Below, one piece after another: positions 25,578 through 33,652 of a stretch of 64,000 nt of DNA. Source of the stretch: Convivina praedatoris (GTDB lineage: Bacteria > Bacillota > Bacilli > Lactobacillales > Lactobacillaceae); assembly GCF_933208505.1 (NCBI RefSeq), contig NZ_CAKOEU010000002.1. The stretch is one strand, 5' to 3'. Under the pieces are notes generated by a model. That model was not told the origin of the DNA. It did not search any database and was given only the letters and a program-made list of their open reading frames with translations. Position 1 is the stretch's first letter, and every line of letters starts with the position of its first letter. A program made the position numbers and the translations under genes.

Positions 25578-26589
25578 AAAATTTACAACTTCACCATCAG
25601 ATTTGCAAGCTGCGGCTCAATTAATTCAACAGGGCCAAGTAGTGGCTTTCCCAACTGAAACGGTATATGGATTGGGTGCTAATGCGCTAGATGAAACTGC
25701 CGTGCAAAAAGTCTTTACGGCTAAAGGCCGTCCAGCCGATAATCCCTTGATTATTACCGTTGACCAAATTGATCAGGTAGCCGATTTAGCTTTAATTTCA
25801 CCGACAGCTCGTCAGTTAATGAATCAATTTTGGCCGGGTTCTCTAACTATTATTTTGCCAATTCAAACCGGTAAGGTGTCACCTTTGGTTACAGGTGGAT
25901 TGGACACGGCGGCTTTCCGTTTACCAGATAATCAAGCGGCTCGGGAGTTAATTCGTTTAGCAGGTACGCCGATTGTAGGGCCCAGTGCTAATACTTCTGG
26001 TAAACCTTCACCAACCACTGCGGCTCATGTTTGGCATGATATGGAGGGGAAAATTGCTGGTATTGTAGATGATGGGCCAACGACAGTGGGGGTTGAATCA
26101 ACGGTGATTGACTTGTCAGTTAGTCAACCCACCATCCTTAGAACCGGTGCAGTCACGCAAGAAGAGTTGAGTCAGGCTTTGAATCAAAGTGTGATTGATG
26201 CTACTAGTACAAGAGCATTAGCTGATAATCAGACTCCTAAAGCACCAGGAATGAAATATCGCCATTATGCGCCGGATAAGCCCGTTGTTATGTTTGATCC
26301 TTTGGACATTGCTGAGTTAAAGTTGGCCTTAAAGCCAGCTGACGTTGTATTAGCCTTAGAAGATGATTTGAACATTTTAGCTTTGCCTGGTCAGCAGACT
26401 TGGTCTTTGGGATTGTCTATGATGAACGCTAGTGAGCAACTATTTGCCGGTTTACGCTATTTTGACGACCGGGCTAACGTTCAAACAATTTATGTGGAAC
26501 GGATGCCAGAAATTGGTCTCGGTCGAGCATTTAATAATCGCTTATCCAAAGCAGCGGGTAATCAATTGTTTATACCAAAGGAAGGATAG
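25567..26589 (+). CDS. tsaC: L-threonylcarbamoyladenylate synthase (Sua5 type)
   Basis: Makes threonylcarbamoyl-AMP, the first step of t6A37 tRNA modification; tsaB and tsaD for the second step lie 2-4 kb downstream. The 340-residue length, with the YrdC domain (FPTETVYGLGANA, KGRPADNPLI, VGPSANTSGKPSPT, residues 10-205) and the C-terminal Sua5 domain (KAPGMKYRHYAPDKPV), shows the long Sua5 form. It starts inside the prmC end. Confidence 0.95.
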   Translation: METKKFTTSPSDLQAAAQLIQQGQVVAFPTETVYGLGANALDETAVQKVFTAKGRPADNPLIITVDQIDQVADLALISPTARQLMNQFWPGSLTIILPIQTGKVSPLVTGGLDTAAFRLPDNQAARELIRLAGTPIVGPSANTSGKPSPTTAAHVWHDMEGKIAGIVDDGPTTVGVESTVIDLSVSQPTILRTGAVTQEELSQALNQSVIDATSTRALADNQTPKAPGMKYRHYAPDKPVVMFDPLDIAELKLALKPADVVLALEDDLNILALPGQQTWSLGLSMMNASEQLFAGLRYFDDRANVQTIYVERMPEIGLGRAFNNRLSKAAGNQLFIPKEG

Positions 26590-26599
26590 TAAATCTGCA

Positions 26600-27172
26600 A
26601 TGAAACAAATTGAATCGGTTGCTGTCTATTGTGGTGCTTCAAATGGTAACAAAATTAGTTACCAAACAGCAACAAAAGAGTTGGCACAATGGTTAGTTCA
26701 AAATCATTTGGCCTTGATCTATGGTGGCGGTGGTTTTGGCTTAATGGGGATTTTGGGTAGCACTGTTTTAGCGTTGAGCGGCCAAGTGCATGGCGTAATT
26801 CCGCAAGAGTTATATGATCGTGGGGCAGCCCTTCCTCAATTAAAAAATCTAACCGTGGTGGCTGACATGTCAACTCGTAAAAAAACAATGTTGGCTAAAG
26901 CAGATGCCTGTATTGCTTTACCCGGTGGGCCAGGTACCTTAGAAGAAATTGCGGAAGCATTTTCCTGGGCCCTTTTGGGGGATAACGCTAATCCTTGTAT
27001 TTTTTACAATGTGGATGGCTATTTTGACTCATTAGAAAAGTTTTTTGATGAAATGGTTGAAGCTGGTTTTCTTTCTAAAAATAATCGTGCCGCCCTGTTT
27101 TTTTCTGATTCTTTAACTGAAATTGGCGATTTTATGAAAGCTTATCAAACCCCAGAAGTTAGGAAATATTAG
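26600..27172 (+). CDS. LOG family protein (cytokinin riboside phosphoribohydrolase-like)
   Basis: A 190-residue LOG-type protein with the family motifs GGGGFGLMG (residues 43-51) and PGGPGTLEE (residues 110-118). Related enzymes cleave nucleoside 5'-monophosphates to base and ribose phosphate. The ATG at 26600, 11 bases after tsaC, is chosen; a longer frame from 26432 lies wholly inside tsaC. Many LOG genes carry the old label lysine decarboxylase, which is not supported. Confidence 0.9.
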   Translation: MKQIESVAVYCGASNGNKISYQTATKELAQWLVQNHLALIYGGGGFGLMGILGSTVLALSGQVHGVIPQELYDRGAALPQLKNLTVVADMSTRKKTMLAKADACIALPGGPGTLEEIAEAFSWALLGDNANPCIFYNVDGYFDSLEKFFDEMVEAGFLSKNNRAALFFSDSLTEIGDFMKAYQTPEVRKY

Positions 27173-27282
27173 TTCAATACGATAATTTGCATTTAATTTC
27201 ACAGATAAATTCCGCTAATCTCAGAAAGAGGTGCTATAATCGGTATTAACATAGTAGTAGCAGGACTTCAAAAGCTTTTCGC

Positions 27283-27311
27283 TTGAAATTTTGTAAGCGC
27301 TTTGCTAAACT
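27283..27311 (+). promoter_or_regulatory. ptsH promoter overlapping a cre-like site
   Basis: TTGAAA at 27283-27288, a 17-base spacer and TAAACT at 27306-27311. The spacer contains TGTAAGCGCTTTGC (27292-27305), which matches the CcpA operator consensus except for the last two bases and includes the perfect AAGCGCTT palindrome. A second, extended -10 box (TGcTATAAT, 27232-27240) lies upstream. CcpA control is inferred. Confidence 0.55.
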
Positions 27312-27351
27312 GTAGAAGGATAGTTACGACAACTAAAAGGAGATTTTTATC

Positions 27352-27621
27352 ATGGCAGAGACTAAAAGTTTTAATATTATTGCAGAGGCTGGAATTCATG
27401 CTCGCCCTGCTACATTGTTGGTTCAAGCAGCTTCGAAGTTTGTTTCTGATGTGACTCTTTCTTATCAAGGTAAGGAAGTCAACTTGAAGTCCATCATGGG
27501 CGTGATGTCTTTGGGTGTTGGTCACGGTGCCGACGTAACCATTAAGGCTAATGGTGCTGATGAAAAAGAAGCATTAGAAGTGATTACTAAGGTTATGGTC
27601 GATGAGGGCCTTGCTAAGTAA
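27352..27621 (+). CDS. ptsH: Phosphocarrier protein HPr
   Basis: An 89-residue HPr. The phospho-histidine is in AGIHARPAT (His17 here) and the regulatory serine phosphorylated by HPr kinase is in KSIMGVMSLG. HPr passes phosphate from Enzyme I to sugar-specific EIIA, and Ser-P HPr is the CcpA corepressor. aaaggag precedes the ATG. A terminator lies 28 bases after the stop and ptsI does not follow, unlike in most Firmicutes. Confidence 0.96.
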   Translation: MAETKSFNIIAEAGIHARPATLLVQAASKFVSDVTLSYQGKEVNLKSIMGVMSLGVGHGADVTIKANGADEKEALEVITKVMVDEGLAK

Positions 27622-27648
27622 GTCAGCTAAGTGATTACAATAATGATT

Positions 27649-27670
27649 GTCGCCTTGAGCGGCTTTTTTT
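27649..27670 (+). terminator. Terminator after ptsH
   Basis: Stem gtcgc / gcggc (one G-T pair) with loop cttga, followed by seven T. Confidence 0.8.
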
Positions 27671-27693
27671 GTTATTTTCACTAGGTTGGGCTG

Positions 27694-27712
27694 TGGTAAA
27701 ATAAAAATTATG
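27694..27712 (+). promoter_or_regulatory. Extended -10 box directly before tsaB (leaderless layout)
   Basis: TGgTAAAAT at 27694-27702 ends 7 bases before the tsaB ATG at 27710. No Shine-Dalgarno sequence is seen. The layout is the same as at acpS. Confidence 0.42.
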
Positions 27713-28423
27713 AAGATTTTAGCATTTGATACTAGTAACCAACCTCTGGTCGTGAGCTTAGGACGGGACACAGAGGTTGTACAACAATATGAAACCAATC
27801 AACCACGAAGTCATTCGATTCAGCTGTTACCAGCGATTCAACATCTACTACATGAGCAGGGTTGGCAGTTAACTGACCTAGATCGGATTGTTGTAGCTCA
27901 AGGGCCTGGATCTTTTACCGGGTTGCGGATTGGCGTTACGGTAGGAAAAGTTTTAGCTGATACTTTGAATATTCCGTTGGTAGGGGTATCTAGTTTGGCG
28001 ATTTTGGCTACTCAAATACCAGGTAATAGTCTAGTTGTACCAATTTTTGATGCCCGTAACCAGAATGTTTTTGCTGGTGTTTATCAAAACGGCCATAATC
28101 TTTTGGCTGATGGCCACTATCCAATTCAAACTGTCTTGAATTTTTTAGGAAAACAGTCAGGTGCAGTAACCTTTTTGGGGGATACTCAAAATTTTGTTGA
28201 TTTGATTATGAATCGACTCAATGACCAGGTTGTCACAATTCTAGCTCCTGAAGACAGTTTGCCCAATGGTGATGGGATTATTCAATTAGGCTTGAAGCAG
28301 ACCCCAGTAGAGAATATTGCTGATTTTAACCCTAACTATCTCCGTAAAACGCAGGCCGAATTAAATTGGCTAGCACAACATCCAGGAGAGGATCGACCGG
28401 AAGATTATGTTTTTGAAGTCTAA
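27710..28423 (+). CDS. tsaB: tRNA threonylcarbamoyladenosine biosynthesis protein TsaB
   Basis: A 237-residue ASKHA-fold partner of TsaD in t6A37 tRNA modification. Seen: ILAFDTSNQPLVV at the N-terminus and VVAQGPGSFTGLRIGVTVGK (residues 59-78). The ATG at 27710 is chosen because the N-terminus then matches the family; an in-frame upstream codon at 27686 would add eight odd residues. It is followed by two GNAT genes and tsaD. Confidence 0.94.
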   Translation: MKILAFDTSNQPLVVSLGRDTEVVQQYETNQPRSHSIQLLPAIQHLLHEQGWQLTDLDRIVVAQGPGSFTGLRIGVTVGKVLADTLNIPLVGVSSLAILATQIPGNSLVVPIFDARNQNVFAGVYQNGHNLLADGHYPIQTVLNFLGKQSGAVTFLGDTQNFVDLIMNRLNDQVVTILAPEDSLPNGDGIIQLGLKQTPVENIADFNPNYLRKTQAELNWLAQHPGEDRPEDYVFEV

Positions 28424-28952
28424 TGGTCAGAATAATCATCCGTTAATGCCTTTTCAAGTGTTTGAATCGCAGATGGTGGTTATTAGCGAAACTCGGTTTA
28501 CTATTCGTTATGCCCAAGCGGCCGATATTGAGCAAATGGTAGCCATTCAAGAGGCCGTCTATGACGGTTATAGTCCTTGGCAAGCGGCTGATTTTTCTTT
28601 TGAACTCCGCCACCCGGAAGATCGAATTTATCTAGTTGTTGAGCACGAACACCGTTTGGTAGCCTTTATTGGTTTAGTTCAAAGGGCTTGGTATCATGAT
28701 TTACATATTACCAATTTAGCGGTCTTACCAATTTGGCAAGGTCATGGAATTGGCTCCTTTTTATTGAAGATGGTTCAAAAATTAGGAGAAGAATTAAATT
28801 TACCAGCAACTTCTTTGGAGGTGCGGGCTTCTAATCATATTGCTCGGCGTTTATATGAAAAAATCGGGTATCAAACGATTGCGATAATTAAAGAATATTA
28901 TCGTGATAATCACGAGGATGCCTTGTCAATGGTGTTAAATATTGATCGTTAA
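28407..28952 (+). CDS. rimI: RimI-like N-acetyltransferase
   Basis: GNAT-fold protein of up to 181 residues; RimI acetylates the N-terminal alanine of ribosomal protein S18 and commonly sits between tsaB and tsaD. The acetyl-CoA loop is VLPIWQGHGIGSFLL, and NHIARRLYEKIGYQ closes the fold. The first 30 residues before RFTIRYAQAADIEQM are atypical, so the true start may be 28446 or 28473. The first ATG overlaps tsaB and has ggaag upstream. Confidence 0.85.
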   Translation: MFLKSNGQNNHPLMPFQVFESQMVVISETRFTIRYAQAADIEQMVAIQEAVYDGYSPWQAADFSFELRHPEDRIYLVVEHEHRLVAFIGLVQRAWYHDLHITNLAVLPIWQGHGIGSFLLKMVQKLGEELNLPATSLEVRASNHIARRLYEKIGYQTIAIIKEYYRDNHEDALSMVLNIDR

Positions 28953-29355
28953 ATTAGCGCAAATAAAAGATGCTCAAACAATTTATCAAATTGGGTTAGC
29001 TGCATTTGGTATAGAACAATTACCTTTAAGTGTAATTGAACATGAAATAGCTAGCCCAAGAGCTAGCTATTTCATCAGTACCTCAGGTTTTGTTGGATTT
29101 ACTCATATCTTAGATGAGTTGGAAATCAACTATTTAGCCGTTGATCCCAAACATCAGGGCCAAGGACAGGGAAGGGCTCTATTAGAAGCAGTGTTGGCTT
29201 TGAGTGGCGTTCATCGCTTTTTATTGGAGGTTGCCGCTGATAATATAGCGGCCCAAGCTTTATATCAAAAATTGGGTTTTTCAGAATATTATCGACGAAG
29301 TGCTTACTATCGAAATGGGGAAGATGCCATCATGATGGAGAAATTTAATGACTAA
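28942..29355 (+). CDS. Second GNAT-family acetyltransferase (RimI paralog)
   Basis: A 137-residue GNAT protein, read from TTG at 28942 within the end of the preceding gene. The acetyl-CoA loop is VDPKHQGQGQGRALLEA, and NIAAQALYQKLGFSEYYRR is the C-terminal signature. It is shorter than RimI and diverged from its neighbour. tsaD overlaps its end by 8 bases. It may be the actual RimI, or an additional enzyme with a different target; sequence alone does not decide. Confidence 0.82.
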   Translation: MIVKLAQIKDAQTIYQIGLAAFGIEQLPLSVIEHEIASPRASYFISTSGFVGFTHILDELEINYLAVDPKHQGQGQGRALLEAVLALSGVHRFLLEVAADNIAAQALYQKLGFSEYYRRSAYYRNGEDAIMMEKFND

Positions 29356-30364
29356 AATAATTGCATTTGAATCTAGTGCTGATGAGACCAGTGTGGCCAT
29401 TGTAGAAGATGGCCACAAAGTGTTGAGTAATAGTGTGGCTACTCAGATTAATTCGCATCAACGTTTTGGAGGGATTGTACCTGAGGTTGCTAGCCGGCAC
29501 CATATTGAATGGATTAGTCGTGTTTTAGATGATGCTTTAGACCAGGCACAGGTAAAACCGGATGAGTTAGATGCTGTCGCCGTTACTTACGGACCAGGCC
29601 TAGTGGGCTCACTCTTAGTTGGCTTGATGGGTGCTAAAACTTTTGCTTTAGCCCATGATTTACCAATTATTCCGGTTAACCATTTGGCCGGTCATATTGC
29701 AGCCGCTAATTTTAATCAACCAATTCAATACCCAGCATTAGCCTTAATGGTTTCAGGGGGGCATACTGAGTTAGTCTTGATGCCAAAACAAAATCAATTC
29801 CAAGTTCTTGGTGAAACTCGTGATGATGCTGCCGGGGAAAGCTTTGACAAAATTGGTCGTTTGTTAGGTCTAGCCTATCCAGCTGGTAAAGAAATTGATG
29901 AAATGGCTCATCGTGGTACAGCACAGATGAAATTCCCAACAGCCATGGCCCATGAAGATAATTATGATTTCAGTTTTTCAGGTTTAAAAAGTGCTGTCAT
30001 TAATTATGTCCATCATGCTCAGCAAAAGAATGAAACAATTGATGTTGATGATTTGGCCTGTGCCTTTCAGAATGCAGTGGTTGATGCCTTAGTTGGTCGT
30101 ACGCAAAAGGCTTTGGCCCATTATCCGGTTCGCAGCTTTATTTTAGCCGGTGGTGTCGCTGCTAATTCACAATTACGGGAAGCTTTGCAAACAATGTTAG
30201 TTGAATTTTCTGAAACAACCTACATTCCAGTGCCTATTCAATACAGCGGTGATAATGCTGCAATGATTGGCGCTGCAGGTTTTTGGAACTATCAAGATCA
30301 TGTTTTTGCTGGTTTAGACTTGAATACAAACCCTGGATTAGATTTTGAGCTGGGCGAATTTTAA
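29348..30364 (+). CDS. tsaD: tRNA N6-adenosine threonylcarbamoyltransferase TsaD
   Basis: Transfers threonylcarbamoyl from TC-AMP to A37 of ANN-decoding tRNAs together with TsaB and TsaE. The 338-residue protein has the metal-binding HLAGHIAAA pair, the GPGLVGSLLVG loop, MVSGGHTELV and the late YSGDNAAMIG. The N-terminal motif is ESSADETSVAIV; the family more often has Cys before the Asp-Glu. It is the last gene of the tsaB unit. Confidence 0.96.
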   Translation: MTKIIAFESSADETSVAIVEDGHKVLSNSVATQINSHQRFGGIVPEVASRHHIEWISRVLDDALDQAQVKPDELDAVAVTYGPGLVGSLLVGLMGAKTFALAHDLPIIPVNHLAGHIAAANFNQPIQYPALALMVSGGHTELVLMPKQNQFQVLGETRDDAAGESFDKIGRLLGLAYPAGKEIDEMAHRGTAQMKFPTAMAHEDNYDFSFSGLKSAVINYVHHAQQKNETIDVDDLACAFQNAVVDALVGRTQKALAHYPVRSFILAGGVAANSQLREALQTMLVEFSETTYIPVPIQYSGDNAAMIGAAGFWNYQDHVFAGLDLNTNPGLDFELGEF

Positions 30365-30369
30365 AGACA

Positions 30370-30443
30370 TTGTGAAAGATTAGAGGTGTAATATAGGAAA
30401 GGCGCTATTTTGTGGTATACTGAATAAGTGTGTATTTCACAAA
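30370..30443 (+). promoter_or_regulatory. Promoter of rex with possible Rex half-sites
   Basis: An extended -10 box TGgTATACT (30413-30421) lies 47 bases before rex. Around it are TTGTGAAA (30370-30377) and TTTCACAA (30435-30442), the two halves of the Rex operator but 57 bases apart, plus the small palindrome TGTGtatttCACA over the transcription start. Self-regulation by Rex is plausible but not shown. Confidence 0.35.
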
Positions 30444-30467
30444 CTTTATTAAACACAGGAGTTAATC

Positions 30468-31118
30468 ATGCCAGAACAACCGAAAATACCCCGGGCAACC
30501 GCTAAGCGCTTGCCAATTTATTATCGATATTTAACTTTTTTAAATGATGCTGGAACTCAGCGGATTTCGTCAGCTGAATTAAGCGATGCTACTAAATTTG
30601 ATGCGGCTACTATTCGTCGTGATTTTTCTTATTTTGGTGCCTTAGGTAAACGTGGGTACGGGTACGATGTTGAAGCCTTGTTGGAATTTTTTGCCAATGT
30701 ATTGGATCAAAATAGTTTAATCAATGTCGCTTTAATTGGGGTTGGACATTTGGGACAGGCTCTCTTAAACTTTAATTTTCATCAGTCTTCTAATATGCGG
30801 ATTGCGGCAGCCTTTGATGTCGATTCAGAACGCATTGGCCATGTTTTTTCAGGTGTACCAATTTATAGCATGGAAGATTTACAAGAACAAATTGCTGTTC
30901 AACGTATTAATATTGCAATTTTGACGGTACCACAAGAAGTGGCTCAAGAAATCACCGATCAATTGGTAGCGGCTGGGGTGAAGGGGATTTTGAACTTTAC
31001 GCCATTACGAGTAACGGTACCAACAGGTGTACGAGTTCAGAACGTTGATTTAACCAACGAATTACAAACATTGGTTTACTTTATTCAAAACTACGGTTCA
31101 ATTACAACGGGGAATTAA
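30468..31118 (+). CDS. rex: Redox-sensing transcriptional repressor Rex
   Basis: A 216-residue NADH/NAD+ sensor. N-terminal winged helix (ATAKRLPIYYRYLTFLND, SSAELSDATKFDAATIRRDFSYFGALGKRGYGYDVE) and C-terminal Rossmann domain (VALIGVGHLGQALLN). It represses fermentation and respiration genes until NADH rises. A cacaggagt ribosome site precedes the ATG. A FemX-like gene follows after 6 bases. Confidence 0.96.
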   Translation: MPEQPKIPRATAKRLPIYYRYLTFLNDAGTQRISSAELSDATKFDAATIRRDFSYFGALGKRGYGYDVEALLEFFANVLDQNSLINVALIGVGHLGQALLNFNFHQSSNMRIAAAFDVDSERIGHVFSGVPIYSMEDLQEQIAVQRINIAILTVPQEVAQEITDQLVAAGVKGILNFTPLRVTVPTGVRVQNVDLTNELQTLVYFIQNYGSITTGN

Positions 31119-31124
31119 AACGGA

Positions 31125-32162
31125 ATGCCACTTTTAAATTTAGATGATCAAAAAAAGGTAGCCGAGTATCAAAATTTTGTACGAACGGATCCACGTGGGC
31201 AGGTTACACAAGATCCCTTGTGGGGTGAACTAAAAGCTAATTGGGGTCATGTTTATGTTTATCATGAAACTAATGGCAAAATCGATGCTGTCATGACGGT
31301 CTTAACTGTTGAGGCCGTACCTGGTAAACTCTTAGCCTATAGTGGTCGTGGACCGATTGCCAATCTAGATGATATTGATTTAATTAAGGCATTAATTGAA
31401 GAAGCTCTTATAGCCTTACCGGACAATGTATTTCTTTTACGTTTAGATCCCGAAGTGCCCTACTCAGATGAACTGGATGCTCGGTACCGTCGGGCCGGTT
31501 TCATTACGCGTAATCGTCAAATTGAACATATGCATGGGAACATTCAACCTCGTAAAAACGTGGTACTATACTATGACGGGCGGGGTGAAGGAGCTCAAAA
31601 GATTACCGATGAAGAAAGCTTGATGAAGCATTTTAAACGGGATTACCGTAATCAAATTCGTCGTGCTGCTAAAGATGGTGTGACGGTTACTAGTGGTGAC
31701 AGCCAAGCCGATGTGGAAGCTTTTTTTGATACCTATGTTTTAATGGCCAAAGCCCAACAAATAACCCATCGACCTCTTAGTTATTTTTTGCGAATGCAGC
31801 AGCTTTGGCAGAAAACAGGTTTCTTTAAAGTATTTTTAGCTCACTTTGACAATCAAGTGGTGGCTAGTGGTATTGGTTTTAGTTATGGTGATGAAATTTG
31901 GTATATGTATGCCGGTTCAAACCGTCAATATGCTAAACACTACGCTCCCTATGCTGTCCAATGGGAAATGTTAAAGTGGGGTCTAGCTTTAGGCAAGACT
32001 GAGTATGATTTTGGTGGAGTTGGTGATTTTGTACCAACCGACGGGCTCTATAAGTTTAAACATGGATTTGCTTACCACGATCCGCACGCCGAGTATATTG
32101 GTGAGTTGGATTGGGTAGTTGATGAGCAAGGCTACCAAGAATACTTAAAGCAGTTTCAATAA
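31125..32162 (+). CDS. FemX/MurM-type peptidoglycan bridge aminoacyltransferase
   Basis: A 345-residue FemABX protein with tandem GNAT-like halves. It uses aminoacyl-tRNA to add the first amino acid of the interpeptide bridge to the lysine of lipid II in the cytoplasm. Seen: TQDPLWGELKANWGH near the start, FKRDYRNQIRRAAKDGV in the centre, and WYMYAGSNRQYAKHYAPYAVQWEMLKWG followed by YDFGGVGD, which are typical FemX sequences. The amino acid added cannot be told from sequence. It is probably co-transcribed with rex. Confidence 0.9.
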   Translation: MPLLNLDDQKKVAEYQNFVRTDPRGQVTQDPLWGELKANWGHVYVYHETNGKIDAVMTVLTVEAVPGKLLAYSGRGPIANLDDIDLIKALIEEALIALPDNVFLLRLDPEVPYSDELDARYRRAGFITRNRQIEHMHGNIQPRKNVVLYYDGRGEGAQKITDEESLMKHFKRDYRNQIRRAAKDGVTVTSGDSQADVEAFFDTYVLMAKAQQITHRPLSYFLRMQQLWQKTGFFKVFLAHFDNQVVASGIGFSYGDEIWYMYAGSNRQYAKHYAPYAVQWEMLKWGLALGKTEYDFGGVGDFVPTDGLYKFKHGFAYHDPHAEYIGELDWVVDEQGYQEYLKQFQ

Positions 32163-32168
32163 TTAAAA

Positions 32169-32188
32169 GCGGCGTTGGCCGTCTTTTT
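32169..32188 (+). terminator. Short terminator after the femX-like gene
   Basis: Stem gcggc / gccgt with loop gttg, followed by cttttt. Confidence 0.7.
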
Positions 32189-32251
32189 CTTTATCAAACC
32201 AATCCCACAGCAGCATTAAATGGATTTTAATGTGAGTGGAAGGAGGAACAG

Positions 32252-33076
32252 ATGACAATTAAAATGATTGCCACCGATATGGACGGTACTTTTTTAAAGA
32301 GTGATGATAATTATGATATCGACTATTTTGAAAGAGTACTAGCGGCCCTGCAAAAAAAGGATATTCGTTTTGTAGCCGCTTCGGGAAGGCAAATTGCTAA
32401 TTTGCGAACCTTATTTAAGCCGGTTATTGAACGAGGAGGACAGATTGATTACGTTGCCTCTAACGGATCGATTGTTGCTACGCATGAGCAGGATTTGTAT
32501 TCTGTATATCTATCAGCAGCTCAAATTCAAAAGGTTATTGACTGGAATGCAGCCAATCCGGATTCGGCTGATAACCTAATTATTTTATCTGGAAATCACG
32601 GAACCTATATTTCAAATCATGCCACTGGTCAGGTGAAAAAAATGGTTGAAATGTTTTATCCCAATGTCCATCAGGTTGAAAAATTAATGGAAATCGATGA
32701 TAAAATCATTGGCGTTACTTTTGTTTGGCCACATGAAGAGGTTCGCGAGCACGTTGAAGCTTTGGAAAAAATATTTGGTGATGAACTACATGCCACTGGC
32801 TCTGGTTTTGGCTCAGTTGATATTTTGCCTAAAGGGGTTAACAAAGCGACTGCTTTAGAAGTTTTACAGGATTACTACAATATTTTGGATGATGAAATCA
32901 TGGTTTTTGGTGACAATACCAACGATTTGGAAATGCTCCAAAAGTATGCGCATCACTATTTGATGCCTAATGCTGATGCCTTTATGAAAGAACAAATTAC
33001 TCAAGAAGCCACTGCGCCTAATACCGATAATGGTGTCATTAAAACTATTATTAAAGAATTAAATTTGGATATTTAA
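32252..33076 (+). CDS. Cof-type HAD-superfamily phosphatase
   Basis: A 274-residue HAD hydrolase of the Cof subfamily. Motif I is ATDMDGTFL (Asp nucleophile), motif II is AASGRQ, the motif III lysine precedes ALEVLQDYY, and motif IV is VFGDNTNDLEML. The C2 cap sits between. Relatives dephosphorylate sugar phosphates, FMN or pyridoxal phosphate; the substrate cannot be predicted. A strong gaaggagg ribosome site is present. A single-gene unit closed by a hairpin. Confidence 0.91.
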   Translation: MTIKMIATDMDGTFLKSDDNYDIDYFERVLAALQKKDIRFVAASGRQIANLRTLFKPVIERGGQIDYVASNGSIVATHEQDLYSVYLSAAQIQKVIDWNAANPDSADNLIILSGNHGTYISNHATGQVKKMVEMFYPNVHQVEKLMEIDDKIIGVTFVWPHEEVREHVEALEKIFGDELHATGSGFGSVDILPKGVNKATALEVLQDYYNILDDEIMVFGDNTNDLEMLQKYAHHYLMPNADAFMKEQITQEATAPNTDNGVIKTIIKELNLDI

Positions 33077-33108
33077 AAAACAAGCCTATTCTTCGGCTTG
33101 TTTTTTTG
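33075..33108. terminator. Bidirectional terminator between Cof phosphatase and FUSC-like gene
   Basis: Stem aaaaaacaagcc / ggcttgtttttt. It overlaps the last codons of the converging minus-strand gene. Confidence 0.9.
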
Positions 33109-33574
33109 GTACATGGTAACGATTCACAGCGATTGCAAAAATAACGCCGATAAAGGTATCCGTAATCCGTTGAAAGACATAGTTAGTAGTAGCGTTTAAG
33201 GGAATAGTTAATGAAATCATTAATAGGGCGGCTAAACCACCGATAACCCCTTTGTTGTAGTTCATCGCATCTAAAATCATAATCACAATCATAACAAAAA
33301 TTGGTAAGAGAACCATTGAAACCCAGGGAGCATTGTTAGTAGCCTGACGGGACCAAAAAAATAGCAAGGCAAAAGCACCGCCGACAGTATTGGACATTAG
33401 CCGTATTTTAGAAAAATGAATGGTGTTATCCCAAGTTTCTCGTAAAGCAAAAATGCACGACAGGGCCGCAATAAAAGGTGGCCGTTGAAAAAAATGGAAG
33501 ATAACAATGATGAGCATAACTGAAATACCAGTTTTAAGAGTACGTAATCCTAAGCGAAATTGTCCAAAATGCAT
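33086..33574 (-). CDS. FUSC/aromatic acid exporter-like membrane protein
   Basis: A 162-residue membrane protein with about four to five helices, like the N-terminal membrane half of the aromatic acid exporter (ArAE_1/YgaE type) family: GLRTLKTGISVMLIIVIFHF, then FAALRET-like FALRETWDNT and RLMSNTVGGAFALLFF. The cytoplasmic C-terminal domain of longer family members is absent, which is normal for the short form. Substrate unknown. Its end runs into the shared terminator. Confidence 0.82.
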   Translation of the reverse strand: MHFGQFRLGLRTLKTGISVMLIIVIFHFFQRPPFIAALSCIFALRETWDNTIHFSKIRLMSNTVGGAFALLFFWSRQATNNAPWVSMVLLPIFVMIVIMILDAMNYNKGVIGGLAALLMISLTIPLNATTNYVFQRITDTFIGVIFAIAVNRYHVPKKQAEE

Positions 33575-33652
33575 TTACTATCTCCTGTAATCTTAATTTA
33601 TAGGTTATCATATAGTTTATTGTTTTTTTGAAATGAAAGGAATGTTTAACTT

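Noticed and set aside
26432..26599. Longer N-terminus for the LOG protein
   Set aside because: The added 56 codons overlap tsaC fully and do not resemble LOG proteins; the ATG at 26600 fits the family.
26600..27172. Lysine decarboxylase label for the LOG protein
   Set aside because: The PGGxGTxxE motif defines phosphoribohydrolases; there is no PLP-binding decarboxylase fold.
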